A stretch of DNA of 64,000 nucleotides from an uncultured Lachnospiraceae bacterium (lineage in GTDB: Bacteria > Bacillota > Clostridia > Lachnospirales > Lachnospiraceae): the NCBI GenBank assembly GCA_902798585.1, contig CADBXF010000004.1, forward strand, positions 1 through 64,000. Direction: 5' to 3'. The notes under the pieces are model-generated. The model was not told the origin of the DNA. It saw nothing but the letters and a program-made list of their open reading frames with translations, and ran no database searches. Of this stretch, positions 52,850 through 61,346 are shown in pieces. Position 1 is the first letter of the stretch, and each line of letters opens with the position of its first letter. Both the position numbers and the translations under genes were made by a program.

Positions 52850-54004
52850 ATGAATGAGGTCAGAATTGGAATCATAGGAATCGGGGGCATGGGAAGCAAC
52901 CATGCGAAGATGATACTAAGCGGACAGGTGCCGAGACTGCGCCTTACCGCCGTGGCTGACGTAAGTCAGAGCAGACTGGATTGGGCAAAAGAAAACCTGC
53001 CGGAGGACATGGCCCTTTTCTCCGACGGCAGAGCACTGATCGATTCCGGAAAATGCGACGCTGTTCTCATAGCGACACCCCATTATTTTCACCCGGAATA
53101 TGTTGTCTATGCGTTGGAGCACGGAGTTCATGCTCTGAGCGAAAAGCCTGCGGGAGTTTATACCAAGCAGGTTCGTGCCATGAACGAAGCGGCTGAAAAA
53201 AGTGACAAGGTTTTCGCAATCATGTTCAACCAACGCACCAACTGCGTGTATCGCAAACTTCATGAGATGATAGAGAGCGGTGAACTCGGGCAGCTCAGGC
53301 GCGTGAACTGGATTATTACGGACTGGTATCGCACCCAGGCGTACTACGATGCTGCGGGCTGGAAGGCGACGTGGGACGGCGAAGGCGGCGGAGTCTTGTT
53401 GAACCAGTGCCCTCACCAGCTGGATTTGCTGCAGTGGCTCTGCGGATTGCCCGTAAAAGTTCGCGCGTTTTGCCATGAGGCGAAGTGGCACGACATCGAA
53501 GTGGAAGATGACGTGACAGCGTACATGGAGTTTGGGAATGGCGCAACGGGCGTGTTCGTGACCACTACCGGGGACGCTCCCGGCACCAATCGTTTGGAGC
53601 TGACTTTTGAAAAAGCTAAGATCGTTTGTGAGTACGACCGGCTGACTTACGACCGCCTCACTGTCAACGAAAGAGACTTCTGCCGGACCGAAAAAAACGG
53701 CTTCGCCAAGCCCCAAACAGAGCGCATCACCGTGGAAACCGACGGCAGGAACGAGCAGCATGCAGGCGTCCTTAAAGCGTTTACGGCACGAATTCTGGAC
53801 GGCACTCCGCTTATCGCGGACGGCACCGAGGGAATCCGCGCGCTGATGCTTTCGAATGCCATGTTTCTTTCGTCATGGCTCGACAGGACCGTTACGTTAC
53901 CGATCGATGAGGATCTGTTCCTTGCGGAGCTTAACAAAAGAAGAAGCACATCCAAAAAGAAAGAAGCCACCGGCATTGTTTTTGATACCACGGGAACATA
54001 TTAG
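52850..54004 (+). CDS. Gfo/Idh/MocA family NAD(P)-dependent oxidoreductase
   Basis: 384 aa. Rossmann domain with GIIGIGGMGSNHA, IATPHYFHPEY and the EKPAG catalytic motif; the C-terminal domain contains GGGVLLNQCPHQLDLLQWLCG with the conserved D-x3-H-like site. Family members oxidise sugars, inositols or their derivatives. AAGGAAG precedes the ATG. The isomerase-like gene starts 9 bases after its stop, so both act in one catabolic route, probably of a cyclitol or modified sugar; the substrate cannot be named. Confidence 0.92.
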   Translation: MNEVRIGIIGIGGMGSNHAKMILSGQVPRLRLTAVADVSQSRLDWAKENLPEDMALFSDGRALIDSGKCDAVLIATPHYFHPEYVVYALEHGVHALSEKPAGVYTKQVRAMNEAAEKSDKVFAIMFNQRTNCVYRKLHEMIESGELGQLRRVNWIITDWYRTQAYYDAAGWKATWDGEGGGVLLNQCPHQLDLLQWLCGLPVKVRAFCHEAKWHDIEVEDDVTAYMEFGNGATGVFVTTTGDAPGTNRLELTFEKAKIVCEYDRLTYDRLTVNERDFCRTEKNGFAKPQTERITVETDGRNEQHAGVLKAFTARILDGTPLIADGTEGIRALMLSNAMFLSSWLDRTVTLPIDEDLFLAELNKRRSTSKKKEATGIVFDTTGTY

Positions 54005-54013
54005 GAGGAAGCC

Positions 54014-54874
54014 ATGAAGATTTACGAGAAAATCAGCGGATTTGCAGACGAGATTGCGCAGGAACTCGACGTTCAGATTGAAGCCGTAAGCCGGCTTGGC
54101 ATACAATACATCGAGATGCGCGGAGTTGACGGAAACAATCTTATTTATCACCCCGATGAAAAGGTTAAGGAAATTAAGCAGAAGCTGGAGGATGCCGGAA
54201 TAAAGCTCTCCGCACTGGGTTCGCCCCTTGGGAAAATCGGCATCGAAGATCCTTTCGAGCCGCATTTTGAGGAGTTCAAGCGCGCTTGCGAAATCGCGCA
54301 CAGGATGGATACGAAGAACATCCGTATGTTCAGCTTCTACATCCCGGAGGGAAAGGAAAAGGAGTATAAGGGCAAAGTCTTCGACCGGCTCGGGAGATTT
54401 GCGGATTACGCCGGCCGGAACGACATCGTCCTTCTTCATGAAAACGAAAAGGGGATATACGGCGCAAAAGCACCTGAGTGTCTTGAAATCATGAAGAAGC
54501 TCGGCAGCGATCATTTCCGCGCCATCTTTGACTTCGCCAATTTTGTGCAATGCGGCCAGGATACGCTTGAGGCCTACGATCTGCTGAAGGACTACGTGGA
54601 TTACATTCATGTCAAGGACGCCCGCAAGGAGAACGGTACCGTTGTGCCTGTGGGCTATGGCGACGGAAATGTGGAAGCGATTCTCAAAAAGCTGTTTGCA
54701 AGCGGATTTGACGGCTTTCTTTCGCTGGAGCCTCACCTCTTTGATTTCAAGGGATTCGAGGGGCTTGAGCGGGGACGGACGGCGTCTCTTTCGCAGAGCG
54801 GGCAGGCGTTAAGCGGTGCGGAAGCATTTGCCGTTGCACACAGGGCTTTGTGCGAGGTGCTTGACAGGATTTAA
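54014..54874 (+). CDS. Sugar phosphate isomerase/epimerase (AP endonuclease 2 fold)
   Basis: 286 aa TIM barrel of the xylose isomerase-like group. Metal-site regions are recognisable: LLHENEKGIYG (Glu), AIFDFANFVQCG (Asp), DYIHVKDA (His, Asp) and LSLEPHLF (Glu). The AGGAGG ribosome site overlaps the end of the preceding gene. It completes the AraC-controlled pair. Epimerase, isomerase and dehydratase (IolE-like) activities are all possible. Confidence 0.88.
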   Translation: MKIYEKISGFADEIAQELDVQIEAVSRLGIQYIEMRGVDGNNLIYHPDEKVKEIKQKLEDAGIKLSALGSPLGKIGIEDPFEPHFEEFKRACEIAHRMDTKNIRMFSFYIPEGKEKEYKGKVFDRLGRFADYAGRNDIVLLHENEKGIYGAKAPECLEIMKKLGSDHFRAIFDFANFVQCGQDTLEAYDLLKDYVDYIHVKDARKENGTVVPVGYGDGNVEAILKKLFASGFDGFLSLEPHLFDFKGFEGLERGRTASLSQSGQALSGAEAFAVAHRALCEVLDRI

Positions 54875-54896
54875 AAACTGCCTACCGAAATTGATA

Positions 54897-55039
54897 TGTA
54901 CCCTCTTTACTGGACAACCAGTAAGGAGGGTATTTTCATGCGTTATAGCTACGAGTTTAAAAGAAAATGTGTTGAGTTGTTTCGCGAGGGAAAAGAGGTG
55001 ACTGCGGGCACTTCTTTTTCTGCATTTTTTGCGGTATAG
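54897..55039 (+). mobile_element. Truncated left end of an IS3 (IS150-like) insertion sequence
   Basis: TGTACCCTCTTTACTGGACA at 54897-54916 resembles IS150-group terminal repeats. An ATG at 54938 then opens a frame reading MRYSYEFKRKCVELFREG, like the N-terminus of an IS3 OrfA transposase. After about 21 codons homology is lost and the frame stops at 55037-55039. A 14-bp hairpin (54900-54913 with 54918-54931) contains the transposase ribosome site AAGGAGGG in its 3' arm. Such a stem would silence translation on transcripts entering from outside. No right end was found. Confidence 0.65.
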
Positions 55040-55050
55040 TATAGGAGCGG

Positions 55051-55125
55051 AAAAAGTTGAAAAAAGTTGAAAAAAAGTTGAAAAAAAGTAAAAAAAGTTT
55101 GTAACAAATCGGTGATTGCTCCGTC
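55051..55125 (+). promoter_or_regulatory. ECF-type promoter preceded by phased A-tracts
   Basis: TGTAAC at 55100-55105 and CGTC at 55122-55125 are separated by 16 bases, the pattern used by many Gram-positive ECF sigma factors. Five A-tracts of 5-7 bases start at 55051, 55060, 55070, 55081 and 55090, about one helical turn apart, directly upstream. A separate TATAGT at 55035-55040 might be a sigma-A -10 box. Autoregulation of the sigma gene is inferred. Confidence 0.7.
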
Positions 55126-55162
55126 TAATCGACGAGATCAAAAGAAAGGGAAGCTCGAACGC

Positions 55163-55651
55163 ATGGACAAGAACACCGCGGAAAAATTGTATGAAGCTTT
55201 TTACATGAAGGTGTTTTCCTATGTTATGACTCTTACGAGCAACCAGAATGACGCCATGGAGATTACGCAGGAAACATTTTACAGGGCAATCTCCACAACA
55301 CATGAATTTCGAGGGGAGAGCGAGAGCTACACATGGCTGTGCGCAATCGCGAAGAATCTCTTTATCGATGAGAAACGGCGCCATTCGAGGTTTGAGGATG
55401 TACCGCTCGAAGAGCTGCAGGACAGGGAAAAGAGTATAGAGCAGAGAACGGCAGACGCCGACTCCTCCATACGAATCCACCGGATATTACACACGATGGA
55501 GGAACCGTACAAGGAAGTGTTCCAGCTGCGGGTGTTCGGCGAATTGTCCTTCCGGGAGATCGGATCGATCTTCGGAAAAACGGAAACCTGGGCCCGGGTA
55601 ACCTACCATCGAGCAAAGATAACGATTAAAGAAAGGATGGATAAATCATGA
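55163..55651 (+). CDS. ECF-type RNA polymerase sigma factor
   Basis: 162 aa. Region 2 (YEAFYMKVFSYVMTLTSNQNDAMEITQETFYRAI...SYTWLCAIAKNLFIDEKRR) and region 4 (LHTMEEPYKEVFQLRVFGELSFREIGSIFGKTETWARVTYHRAKITI) are complete, with no region 1 or 3. The start at 55163 follows AAAGGGAAG; the frame is open back to 55112. It overlaps the anti-sigma gene by four bases (ATGA). Confidence 0.93.
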   Translation: MDKNTAEKLYEAFYMKVFSYVMTLTSNQNDAMEITQETFYRAISTTHEFRGESESYTWLCAIAKNLFIDEKRRHSRFEDVPLEELQDREKSIEQRTADADSSIRIHRILHTMEEPYKEVFQLRVFGELSFREIGSIFGKTETWARVTYHRAKITIKERMDKS

Positions 55652-56592
55652 AATACGAATGCGATGTCATAGAAGATCTCCTTCCGTTGTATAAAGACGG
55701 AGCCTGCAGTCCGGCGAGTGCAAAGGCTGTGGAAGAGCATTTGACGGAATGCCCGCGGTGCAGCGAGATGCTTGCCCGCATGAATGACATCACCATCGAT
55801 GAGATGATGATCAGCGAGAAGGAAAATGTAATCGGTTCGCAGACGCGATATTTCAAGAGAAGAAGCACGCTGGTCGGCAGCGTGTTTGCGGGAATTTTCG
55901 CACTTCCGATTCTGGTTTGTCTGATTGTCAATCTTGCGACAGGGCACGGCCTCAGCTGGTTCTTTATCGTGCTTGCCGCAATGCTTATACCGGCGTCACT
56001 CACGGTGGTTCCGATGCTTGCAAGGGAGAATCGATTCTTCCTTTCGATTACATCATTCGCGGTGAGCTTGCTCACTTTGCTCGGTGTGGTCTGCCTCTAC
56101 ACCGGCGGAAAATGGTTCTTCGTTGCGGCATCCGCGTGCCTGTTCGGACTGACCGTTTTGTTCGGCCCGATGCTTGCCGCAAAATCCCCGCTGCGCGAAC
56201 GCCTGGGGCGTTCGAAGGGGCTCACGGTTATGGCGGCCTCCACGGTGACATTTTTCGTGATGATGCTCTGCATCGGTCTGTTCGCAAAGGCGGCCGGCTA
56301 TTATCGACTGGCGTTCGGAATCTCGGTTCCGGTCGTAGCGATGGTCTGGGTTTTGTTCCTGCTCATCCGCTACCTGCCGGTCGGAAAAACGGCGAAGACC
56401 GGCCTCGTGATTGCCGCAGTCTTCGGCGCGGTGCGCCTGTGCAACGAACTGATAGTTTTCGTTATGGAGAAAACGCTGGCGAAAGGCGAGGTTATGCTTT
56501 ACACGCAGACGCCGGATTTGTATCTGTACATCGGAATCGGTGTCGGGGCGGTTATTGCGCTGCTCGGACTGCTCGGAAAGAAAAGGAGATAA
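55648..56592 (+). CDS. zf-HC2 anti-sigma factor, multi-pass membrane protein
   Basis: 314 aa. The N-terminal zinc-finger anti-sigma motif has the H-x3-C-x2-C order in EEHLTECPRCSEM, preceded by CDVIEDLLPLYKDGACS. About six membrane helices follow between residues 75 and 310. It should hold the sigma factor at the membrane until an envelope signal arrives. Translationally coupled to the sigma gene. Confidence 0.88.
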   Translation: MKYECDVIEDLLPLYKDGACSPASAKAVEEHLTECPRCSEMLARMNDITIDEMMISEKENVIGSQTRYFKRRSTLVGSVFAGIFALPILVCLIVNLATGHGLSWFFIVLAAMLIPASLTVVPMLARENRFFLSITSFAVSLLTLLGVVCLYTGGKWFFVAASACLFGLTVLFGPMLAAKSPLRERLGRSKGLTVMAASTVTFFVMMLCIGLFAKAAGYYRLAFGISVPVVAMVWVLFLLIRYLPVGKTAKTGLVIAAVFGAVRLCNELIVFVMEKTLAKGEVMLYTQTPDLYLYIGIGVGAVIALLGLLGKKRR

Positions 56593-56598
56593 CGGACG

Positions 56599-57546
56599 AT
56601 GACGAAGATTAAATATCTGATTTATGCAGCGGTGTTCGCCGCGGTGCTTCTGTGCCTTGTGGGCTGTGCATTCGGAATCCGGACGCACTATCTGTATAAG
56701 GACGGCGAAAAATTCACGGCGGGAGACCGTGTGATTACCGAAAAAATCGAGACAATCGATATCGACTATGTCAAAGGTGATGTAAGGCTGACGGCAGGGG
56801 AGACCGGGGAGATTACAATCCGGGAGACCTCGGAGAAGGCGATTGAGGACAAGCTCAAAGTCCATACCTATGTGGACGGAACGACTCTGTATATTCGTTT
56901 TGCCGCGTCCGAGAAGCGGTTGGATTTTTACGATCTTGAGAAGCAGCTTGAAATTACCGTTCCGAACAATATTACCTTCGACAGGATTAAAATCAATATG
57001 TCCTCCGGCGATGTGGCCTGCACCGGTATCAAGGCGGAAACAGTCGAGGCCGAAGCTTCGTCGGGATGTCTTGCCGTGAACGGTGAGGCGAAGAAGATTG
57101 AGATGAAAGCTTCGTCGGGAAATCTCACGCTCACCCAGACCGGTGAAAGCGACTCCGTTGTGCTTGAGACTTCCTCGGGCAAGATTCGCGCGGAGCTCGG
57201 CAATGTCCGCAAACTGAGCGCCGGAGCAAGTTCCGGAACCGTTCGCATCTACGCAAACGCGGTTGAAGAGCTTACGGCGGAGACCTCCAGCGGCGATCAG
57301 GAATACCGCCTTGTGAATGTGCCGAAGAAGAGCAGGGTAAATGCGTCCTCCGGCGATGTTACGATGTATCTTCCGATGGAGGCGAATCTGACGGCAGCGC
57401 TTGAGGTGTCGAGCGGGGATATTTCCTATGAGCAGCAGTTTGCCAAGAGGGGCGACAGCTATGTGTGCGGCGACGGCAGCAGTCAGATGTCAATCGAGAC
57501 TTCCTCGGGAGACATCACCTTCCGACAATACAGCGACGGGGAGTAA
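56599..57546 (+). CDS. DUF4097 lipoprotein, SSG-repeat beta-helix type
   Basis: 315 aa with a lipoprotein signal ending in LVGC. The domain is made of short strand repeats, each turning at an (S/T)SG motif; at least eight are seen (SSGDV, SSGCL, SSGNL, SSGKI, SSGTV, SSGDQ, SSGDV, SSGDI). Such adhesin-like DUF4097 proteins frequently follow zf-HC2 anti-sigma genes in Clostridia. It may be the main output of the sigma factor or part of its sensing at the cell surface. Confidence 0.85.
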   Translation: MTKIKYLIYAAVFAAVLLCLVGCAFGIRTHYLYKDGEKFTAGDRVITEKIETIDIDYVKGDVRLTAGETGEITIRETSEKAIEDKLKVHTYVDGTTLYIRFAASEKRLDFYDLEKQLEITVPNNITFDRIKINMSSGDVACTGIKAETVEAEASSGCLAVNGEAKKIEMKASSGNLTLTQTGESDSVVLETSSGKIRAELGNVRKLSAGASSGTVRIYANAVEELTAETSSGDQEYRLVNVPKKSRVNASSGDVTMYLPMEANLTAALEVSSGDISYEQQFAKRGDSYVCGDGSSQMSIETSSGDITFRQYSDGE

Positions 57547-57605
57547 ACGGTCGGGATTGAATTTACGGTGAAATAACACCGCAGGATATTTTTCATGGTT
57601 GCTTC

Positions 57606-57645
57606 GGGCCGCGGAGTGTGAACATTCAGCTCCGCGGTCCGTCTT
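57606..57645 (+). terminator. Probable terminator after the sigma factor operon
   Basis: An 11-bp stem with one G-U (57606-57616 with 57630-57640) followed by only GTCTTGT, so it may be leaky. Between 57646 and 57722 no feature was recognised. Confidence 0.5.
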
Positions 57646-57722
57646 GTCCGGCGATTTACAATCGGAGAAAGAAGACCGAAAAAAGCGGAACGAATTTGTG
57701 CAAAAAAACGAACAGAAAATGG

Positions 57723-57752
57723 TTGCATTTTTCGGGGAGGCTGTGATATACT
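57723..57752 (+). promoter_or_regulatory. Promoter of the carB transcript
   Basis: TTGCAT at 57723-57728 and TATACT at 57747-57752, 18-base spacer. Start near 57759 gives a leader of about 150 bases containing the leader peptide and attenuator. Confidence 0.78.
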
Positions 57753-57792
57753 ATGCAAGGTTCAGACAACGGACCGTTTGCGGAGGTGAAAG

Positions 57793-57852
57793 ATGTTTAA
57801 GCATACCCAGCAAAATCGAACCGTATTTAAAATTGATTGCTTGTTGTATTGA
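57793..57852 (+). CDS. Putative 19-aa leader peptide of carB
   Basis: A short frame MFKHTQQNRTVFKIDCLLY with GGAGG (57782-57786) six bases before its ATG. It carries adjacent Gln codons 6-7 (CAG CAA, 57808-57813) and one Arg codon CGA. Its TGA (57850-57852) touches the first base of the terminator stem (57853). Position, ribosome site and structure argue for translation-controlled attenuation; translation itself is not proven. Confidence 0.55.
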   Translation: MFKHTQQNRTVFKIDCLLY

Positions 57853-57888
57853 CGGAATATTTATCGTTTTAAATATTCCGCTTTTTTT
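57824..57888 (+). promoter_or_regulatory. Attenuator of carB: terminator and competing antiterminator
   Basis: Terminator: a perfect 11-bp stem 57853-57863 with 57870-57880, then C and seven T (57882-57888). Antiterminator: TATTTAAAA at 57824-57832, inside the leader ORF, is exactly complementary to TTTTAAATA at 57867-57875 and would destroy the 3' arm of the terminator. The carB ribosome site AGGAGG (57894-57899) follows directly. Confidence 0.7.
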
Positions 57889-57908
57889 AAATCAGGAGGG
57901 TGAAGACA

Positions 57909-60900
57909 ATGGCAAAGAGAACAGACATCGACAAGGTATTGATCATCGGCTCCGGCCCGATTATCATCGGTCAGGCGTGCGAGTTCGACTACTCCGGAAC
58001 GCAGGCGTGCAAGGCGCTTCGCAAGCTCGGATACAAGATTGTTCTTGTAAACTCGAACCCGGCGACAATCATGACCGACCCGGAAGTGGCGGATGTGACT
58101 TATATCGAGCCGCTCAATGTGGATCGCCTTGAGCGCATTATCGCGAAGGAGCGCCCGGATGCGCTGCTGCCGAACCTCGGCGGTCAGTCCGGATTGAACC
58201 TCTGCGCAGAGCTCAACAAGGCAGGCGTTTTGGATAAATACAATGTGAAGGTTATCGGCGTGCAGGTGGATGCCATCGAGCGCGGTGAGGACCGAATCGA
58301 GTTTAAGAATACAATGAACGAGCTCGGCATCGAGATGGCGAGAAGCGAGGTTGCCTACAGCGTTGACGAGGCGCTTGCGATTGCCGACAAGCTCGGTTAC
58401 CCGGTAGTTCTTCGTCCGGCTTATACGATGGGCGGCGCCGGCGGCGGCCTTGTATATAACAAGGAGGAGCTCAGCACGGTTTGCGCGAGAGGTCTTCAGG
58501 CCAGCCTCGTAGGCCAGGTTCTGGTTGAGGAGTCCGTCCTCGGCTGGGAGGAGCTCGAGCTTGAGGTTGTCCGCGACTGCGAAGGCAACATGATTACGGT
58601 TTGCTTCATCGAGAACATCGACCCGATGGGCGTTCACACCGGAGACTCCTTCTGCGCGGCGCCGATGCTTACAATTTCCAAGGAAGTTCAGAAGCGTCTG
58701 CAGGAGCAGGCTTACAAGATTGTAGACCGCGTGCAGGTTATCGGCGGAACCAACGTACAGTTCGCTCATGACCCGAAGAGCGACCGTATCGTTGTAATCG
58801 AGATCAACCCGAGAACATCCCGTTCCTCGGCTCTGGCTTCGAAGGCTACGGGCTTCCCGATCGCTCTTGTTTCCGCAATGCTTGCAACGGGCCTTACGCT
58901 TAAGGACCTTCCCTGCGGAAAATGCGGCACCCTCGATCAGTATGTTCCGAGCGGTGACTATGTAGTAATCAAGTTCGCCCGCTGGGCATTTGAGAAGTTC
59001 AAAGGCGTTCAGGACAAGCTCGGCACGCAGATGCGCGCTGTTGGCGAGGTCATGAGCATCGGTAAGACCTACAAGGAAGCCTTCCAGAAGGCAATCCGCA
59101 GCCTGGAGACCGGACGCTACGGCCTCGGCTTTGTGAAGAATTTCCATGACCTTTCCAAGGAGGAGCTGCTGCAGAAGCTGGCAACGCCTTCCAGCGAGCG
59201 TCATTTCGAGATGTACGAGGCGCTTCGCAAGGGCGCTACTGTGGATGAAATCCATGACAAGACACATGTAAAGAAGTGGTTCATCGAGCAGATGAAGGAG
59301 CTCGTAGAGGAAGAGGAGGCGCTTCTTGCAAAGAAGGGCAGCGTTCCTTCGGACGAGGTGCTTACCAAAGCGAAGAAGGACGGATTTTCCGATCGCTACC
59401 TCGCGAAGCTTTTGGAGGTTTCCGAGGATGATATCCGCAACCGTCGTCTGCAGATCGGCCTCGAGGAGGCCTGGGAGGGCGTACATGTAAGCGGCACCGA
59501 GAACAGCGCTTACTATTACTCGAGCTACAACATCGCTAAGGATGAGAGCCCTGTAAGCAACAATAGGAAGATTATGATTCTGGGCGGCGGCCCGAACCGT
59601 ATCGGTCAGGGTATCGAGTTTGACTACTGCTGCGTACATGCGGCAATGGCTCTGAAGAAGCTCGGCTTCGAGACGATTATCGTCAACTGCAACCCCGAGA
59701 CCGTTTCCACTGACTACGATACCTCCGACAAGCTCTATTTTGAGCCTCTGACGCTTGAGGATGTTCTGAGCATTTACAAGAAGGAGAAGCCTCTCGGCGT
59801 AATCGCTCAGTTCGGCGGCCAGACGCCTCTGAACCTTGCGGCTTCGCTTGAGAAGAACGGCGTGAAGATTCTCGGAACTTCGCCTGCCGTCATCGACCTC
59901 GCCGAGGACCGCGACCTCTTCCGCGCGATGATGGACAAGCTCGGCATCCCGATGCCGGAGTCCGGAATGGCAGTTACGGTTGAGGATGCCATCGGCCTCG
60001 CGAAGAAGATCGGTTACCCTGTCATGGTTCGCCCGTCCTATGTGCTCGGCGGCCGCGGCATGGAGGTTGTGTACGATGACGACCAGATGACCGAATACAT
60101 GAATGCGGCAGTCGGCGTAACGCCTGACCGTCCGATTCTGATTGACCGTTTCTTAAACCATGCGCTTGAGTGCGAGGCGGATGCCATCGCCGACGGTGCG
60201 CATGCATTTGTTCCGGCGGTTATGGAGCATATCGAGCTTGCGGGCGTACACTCCGGCGACTCGGCGTGCATCATTCCTTCGGTTCACATCTCCGCGGAAA
60301 ATGTTGCCACCATCAAGGAATACACCAGAAAGATTGCCGAGGAGATGCATGTCAAGGGCCTTATGAACATGCAGTACGCAATCGAGAACGGCAAGGTATT
60401 TGTCCTCGAGGCAAATCCCCGTGCATCCCGTACGGTGCCGCTTGTTTCCAAGGTTTGCAACATCCGCATGGTACCGCTTGCAACCGAGATTATCACGGCA
60501 GAGCTCACGGGCCGCAAGTCGCCCGTGCCGGAGCTTAAGGAGCAGCACATCCCGAACTACGGCGTGAAGGAGGCTGCATTCCCGTTCAATATGTTCCCTG
60601 AGGTTGACCCGATTCTCGGACCGGAGATGCGTTCCACCGGTGAGGTTTTGGGACTCTCGCCTTCCTACGGCGAGGCGTTTGTAAAGGCTCAGGAGGCCAT
60701 CCAGTCGAAGCTTCCGACCGAGGGCGCCGTGCTGATTTCCGTAAAGAACAAGGACAAGGCGGAGATGATCGATGTCGCGAAATCCTTCGCTGCCGACGGC
60801 TTCAAGATTTACGCGACCGGCGGAACCTACGATGCCATTGCTGCTGAGGGAATCCCTGCGGAGAAGGTGCTCAAACTCTACGAGGGACGCCCGAACTGCT

Positions 60901-61136
60901 ACGACCTGATTACCAACGGAAGCGTTCAGCTCGTCATCAATTCGCCCATCGGCAAGAGCAGCGTTCACGATGACAGCTACCTCCGCAAGGCGGCCATCAA
61001 GGCGAAGGTTCCGTATGTGACCACCATTGCGGCTGCCAAGGCTACCGCAGAGGGTATCCACTATGTGAAGACGCACAAGGACAGCCCGGTGAAGTCGCTG
61101 CAGGAGATTCATGCGGAGATTACGCCCCTCGCATAA
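57909..61136 (+). CDS. carB: Carbamoyl phosphate synthase large subunit
   Basis: 1075 aa. Makes carbamoyl phosphate for pyrimidines and arginine from bicarbonate, ATP and ammonia, the ammonia coming from glutamine through the small subunit. Two ATP-grasp halves are complete: GSGPIIIGQACEFDYSG and RPAYTMGGAGGG in the first, GGGPNRIGQGIEFDYCC and RPSYVLGGRGMEVV in the second. The allosteric MGS domain (VLISVKNKDKAEM..ATGGTYDAIA) ends the chain. The ATG at 57909 has AGGAGG nine bases before it. No carA lies upstream, so the small subunit is elsewhere or downstream of another unit. Confidence 0.97.
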   Translation: MAKRTDIDKVLIIGSGPIIIGQACEFDYSGTQACKALRKLGYKIVLVNSNPATIMTDPEVADVTYIEPLNVDRLERIIAKERPDALLPNLGGQSGLNLCAELNKAGVLDKYNVKVIGVQVDAIERGEDRIEFKNTMNELGIEMARSEVAYSVDEALAIADKLGYPVVLRPAYTMGGAGGGLVYNKEELSTVCARGLQASLVGQVLVEESVLGWEELELEVVRDCEGNMITVCFIENIDPMGVHTGDSFCAAPMLTISKEVQKRLQEQAYKIVDRVQVIGGTNVQFAHDPKSDRIVVIEINPRTSRSSALASKATGFPIALVSAMLATGLTLKDLPCGKCGTLDQYVPSGDYVVIKFARWAFEKFKGVQDKLGTQMRAVGEVMSIGKTYKEAFQKAIRSLETGRYGLGFVKNFHDLSKEELLQKLATPSSERHFEMYEALRKGATVDEIHDKTHVKKWFIEQMKELVEEEEALLAKKGSVPSDEVLTKAKKDGFSDRYLAKLLEVSEDDIRNRRLQIGLEEAWEGVHVSGTENSAYYYSSYNIAKDESPVSNNRKIMILGGGPNRIGQGIEFDYCCVHAAMALKKLGFETIIVNCNPETVSTDYDTSDKLYFEPLTLEDVLSIYKKEKPLGVIAQFGGQTPLNLAASLEKNGVKILGTSPAVIDLAEDRDLFRAMMDKLGIPMPESGMAVTVEDAIGLAKKIGYPVMVRPSYVLGGRGMEVVYDDDQMTEYMNAAVGVTPDRPILIDRFLNHALECEADAIADGAHAFVPAVMEHIELAGVHSGDSACIIPSVHISAENVATIKEYTRKIAEEMHVKGLMNMQYAIENGKVFVLEANPRASRTVPLVSKVCNIRMVPLATEIITAELTGRKSPVPELKEQHIPNYGVKEAAFPFNMFPEVDPILGPEMRSTGEVLGLSPSYGEAFVKAQEAIQSKLPTEGAVLISVKNKDKAEMIDVAKSFAADGFKIYATGGTYDAIAAEGIPAEKVLKLYEGRPNCYDLITNGSVQLVINSPIGKSSVHDDSYLRKAAIKAKVPYVTTIAAAKATAEGIHYVKTHKDSPVKSLQEIHAEITPLA

Positions 61137-61166
61137 TCGCCCCGCGCGAAAACGATGAAATAACGG

Positions 61167-61208
61167 CGGGACAGTTGCAATTATATCTTGCGGCTGTCCT
61201 GCTTTTTT
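61167..61208 (+). terminator. Intrinsic terminator after carB
   Basis: An 8-bp stem with one G-U (61167-61174 with 61194-61201), a long loop, then C and six T (61203-61208). Confidence 0.8.
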
Positions 61209-61261
61209 CGCAGGAGGTGCATTGCGGTATTGATTTGTTTCCGCTTTCGGAAAATAACCGC

Positions 61262-61289
61262 TTGCAAATGTGCTTTCTTGTTGTACAAT
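61262..61289 (+). promoter_or_regulatory. Promoter of the repeat-tailed membrane protein gene
   Basis: TTGCAA at 61262-61267 and TACAAT at 61284-61289, 16-base spacer; 5' UTR of about 50 bases. Confidence 0.7.
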
Positions 61290-61346
61290 GAATATGTGCC
61301 GCCGGATTTCATTGACAATTCGGTTGCGACAGATCGGAGGATATGT

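Noticed and set aside
55051..55097. Short tandem repeats before the sigma factor gene as a CRISPR or VNTR array
   Set aside because: Units are only 9-11 bases, without spacers, and are better explained as phased A-tracts.
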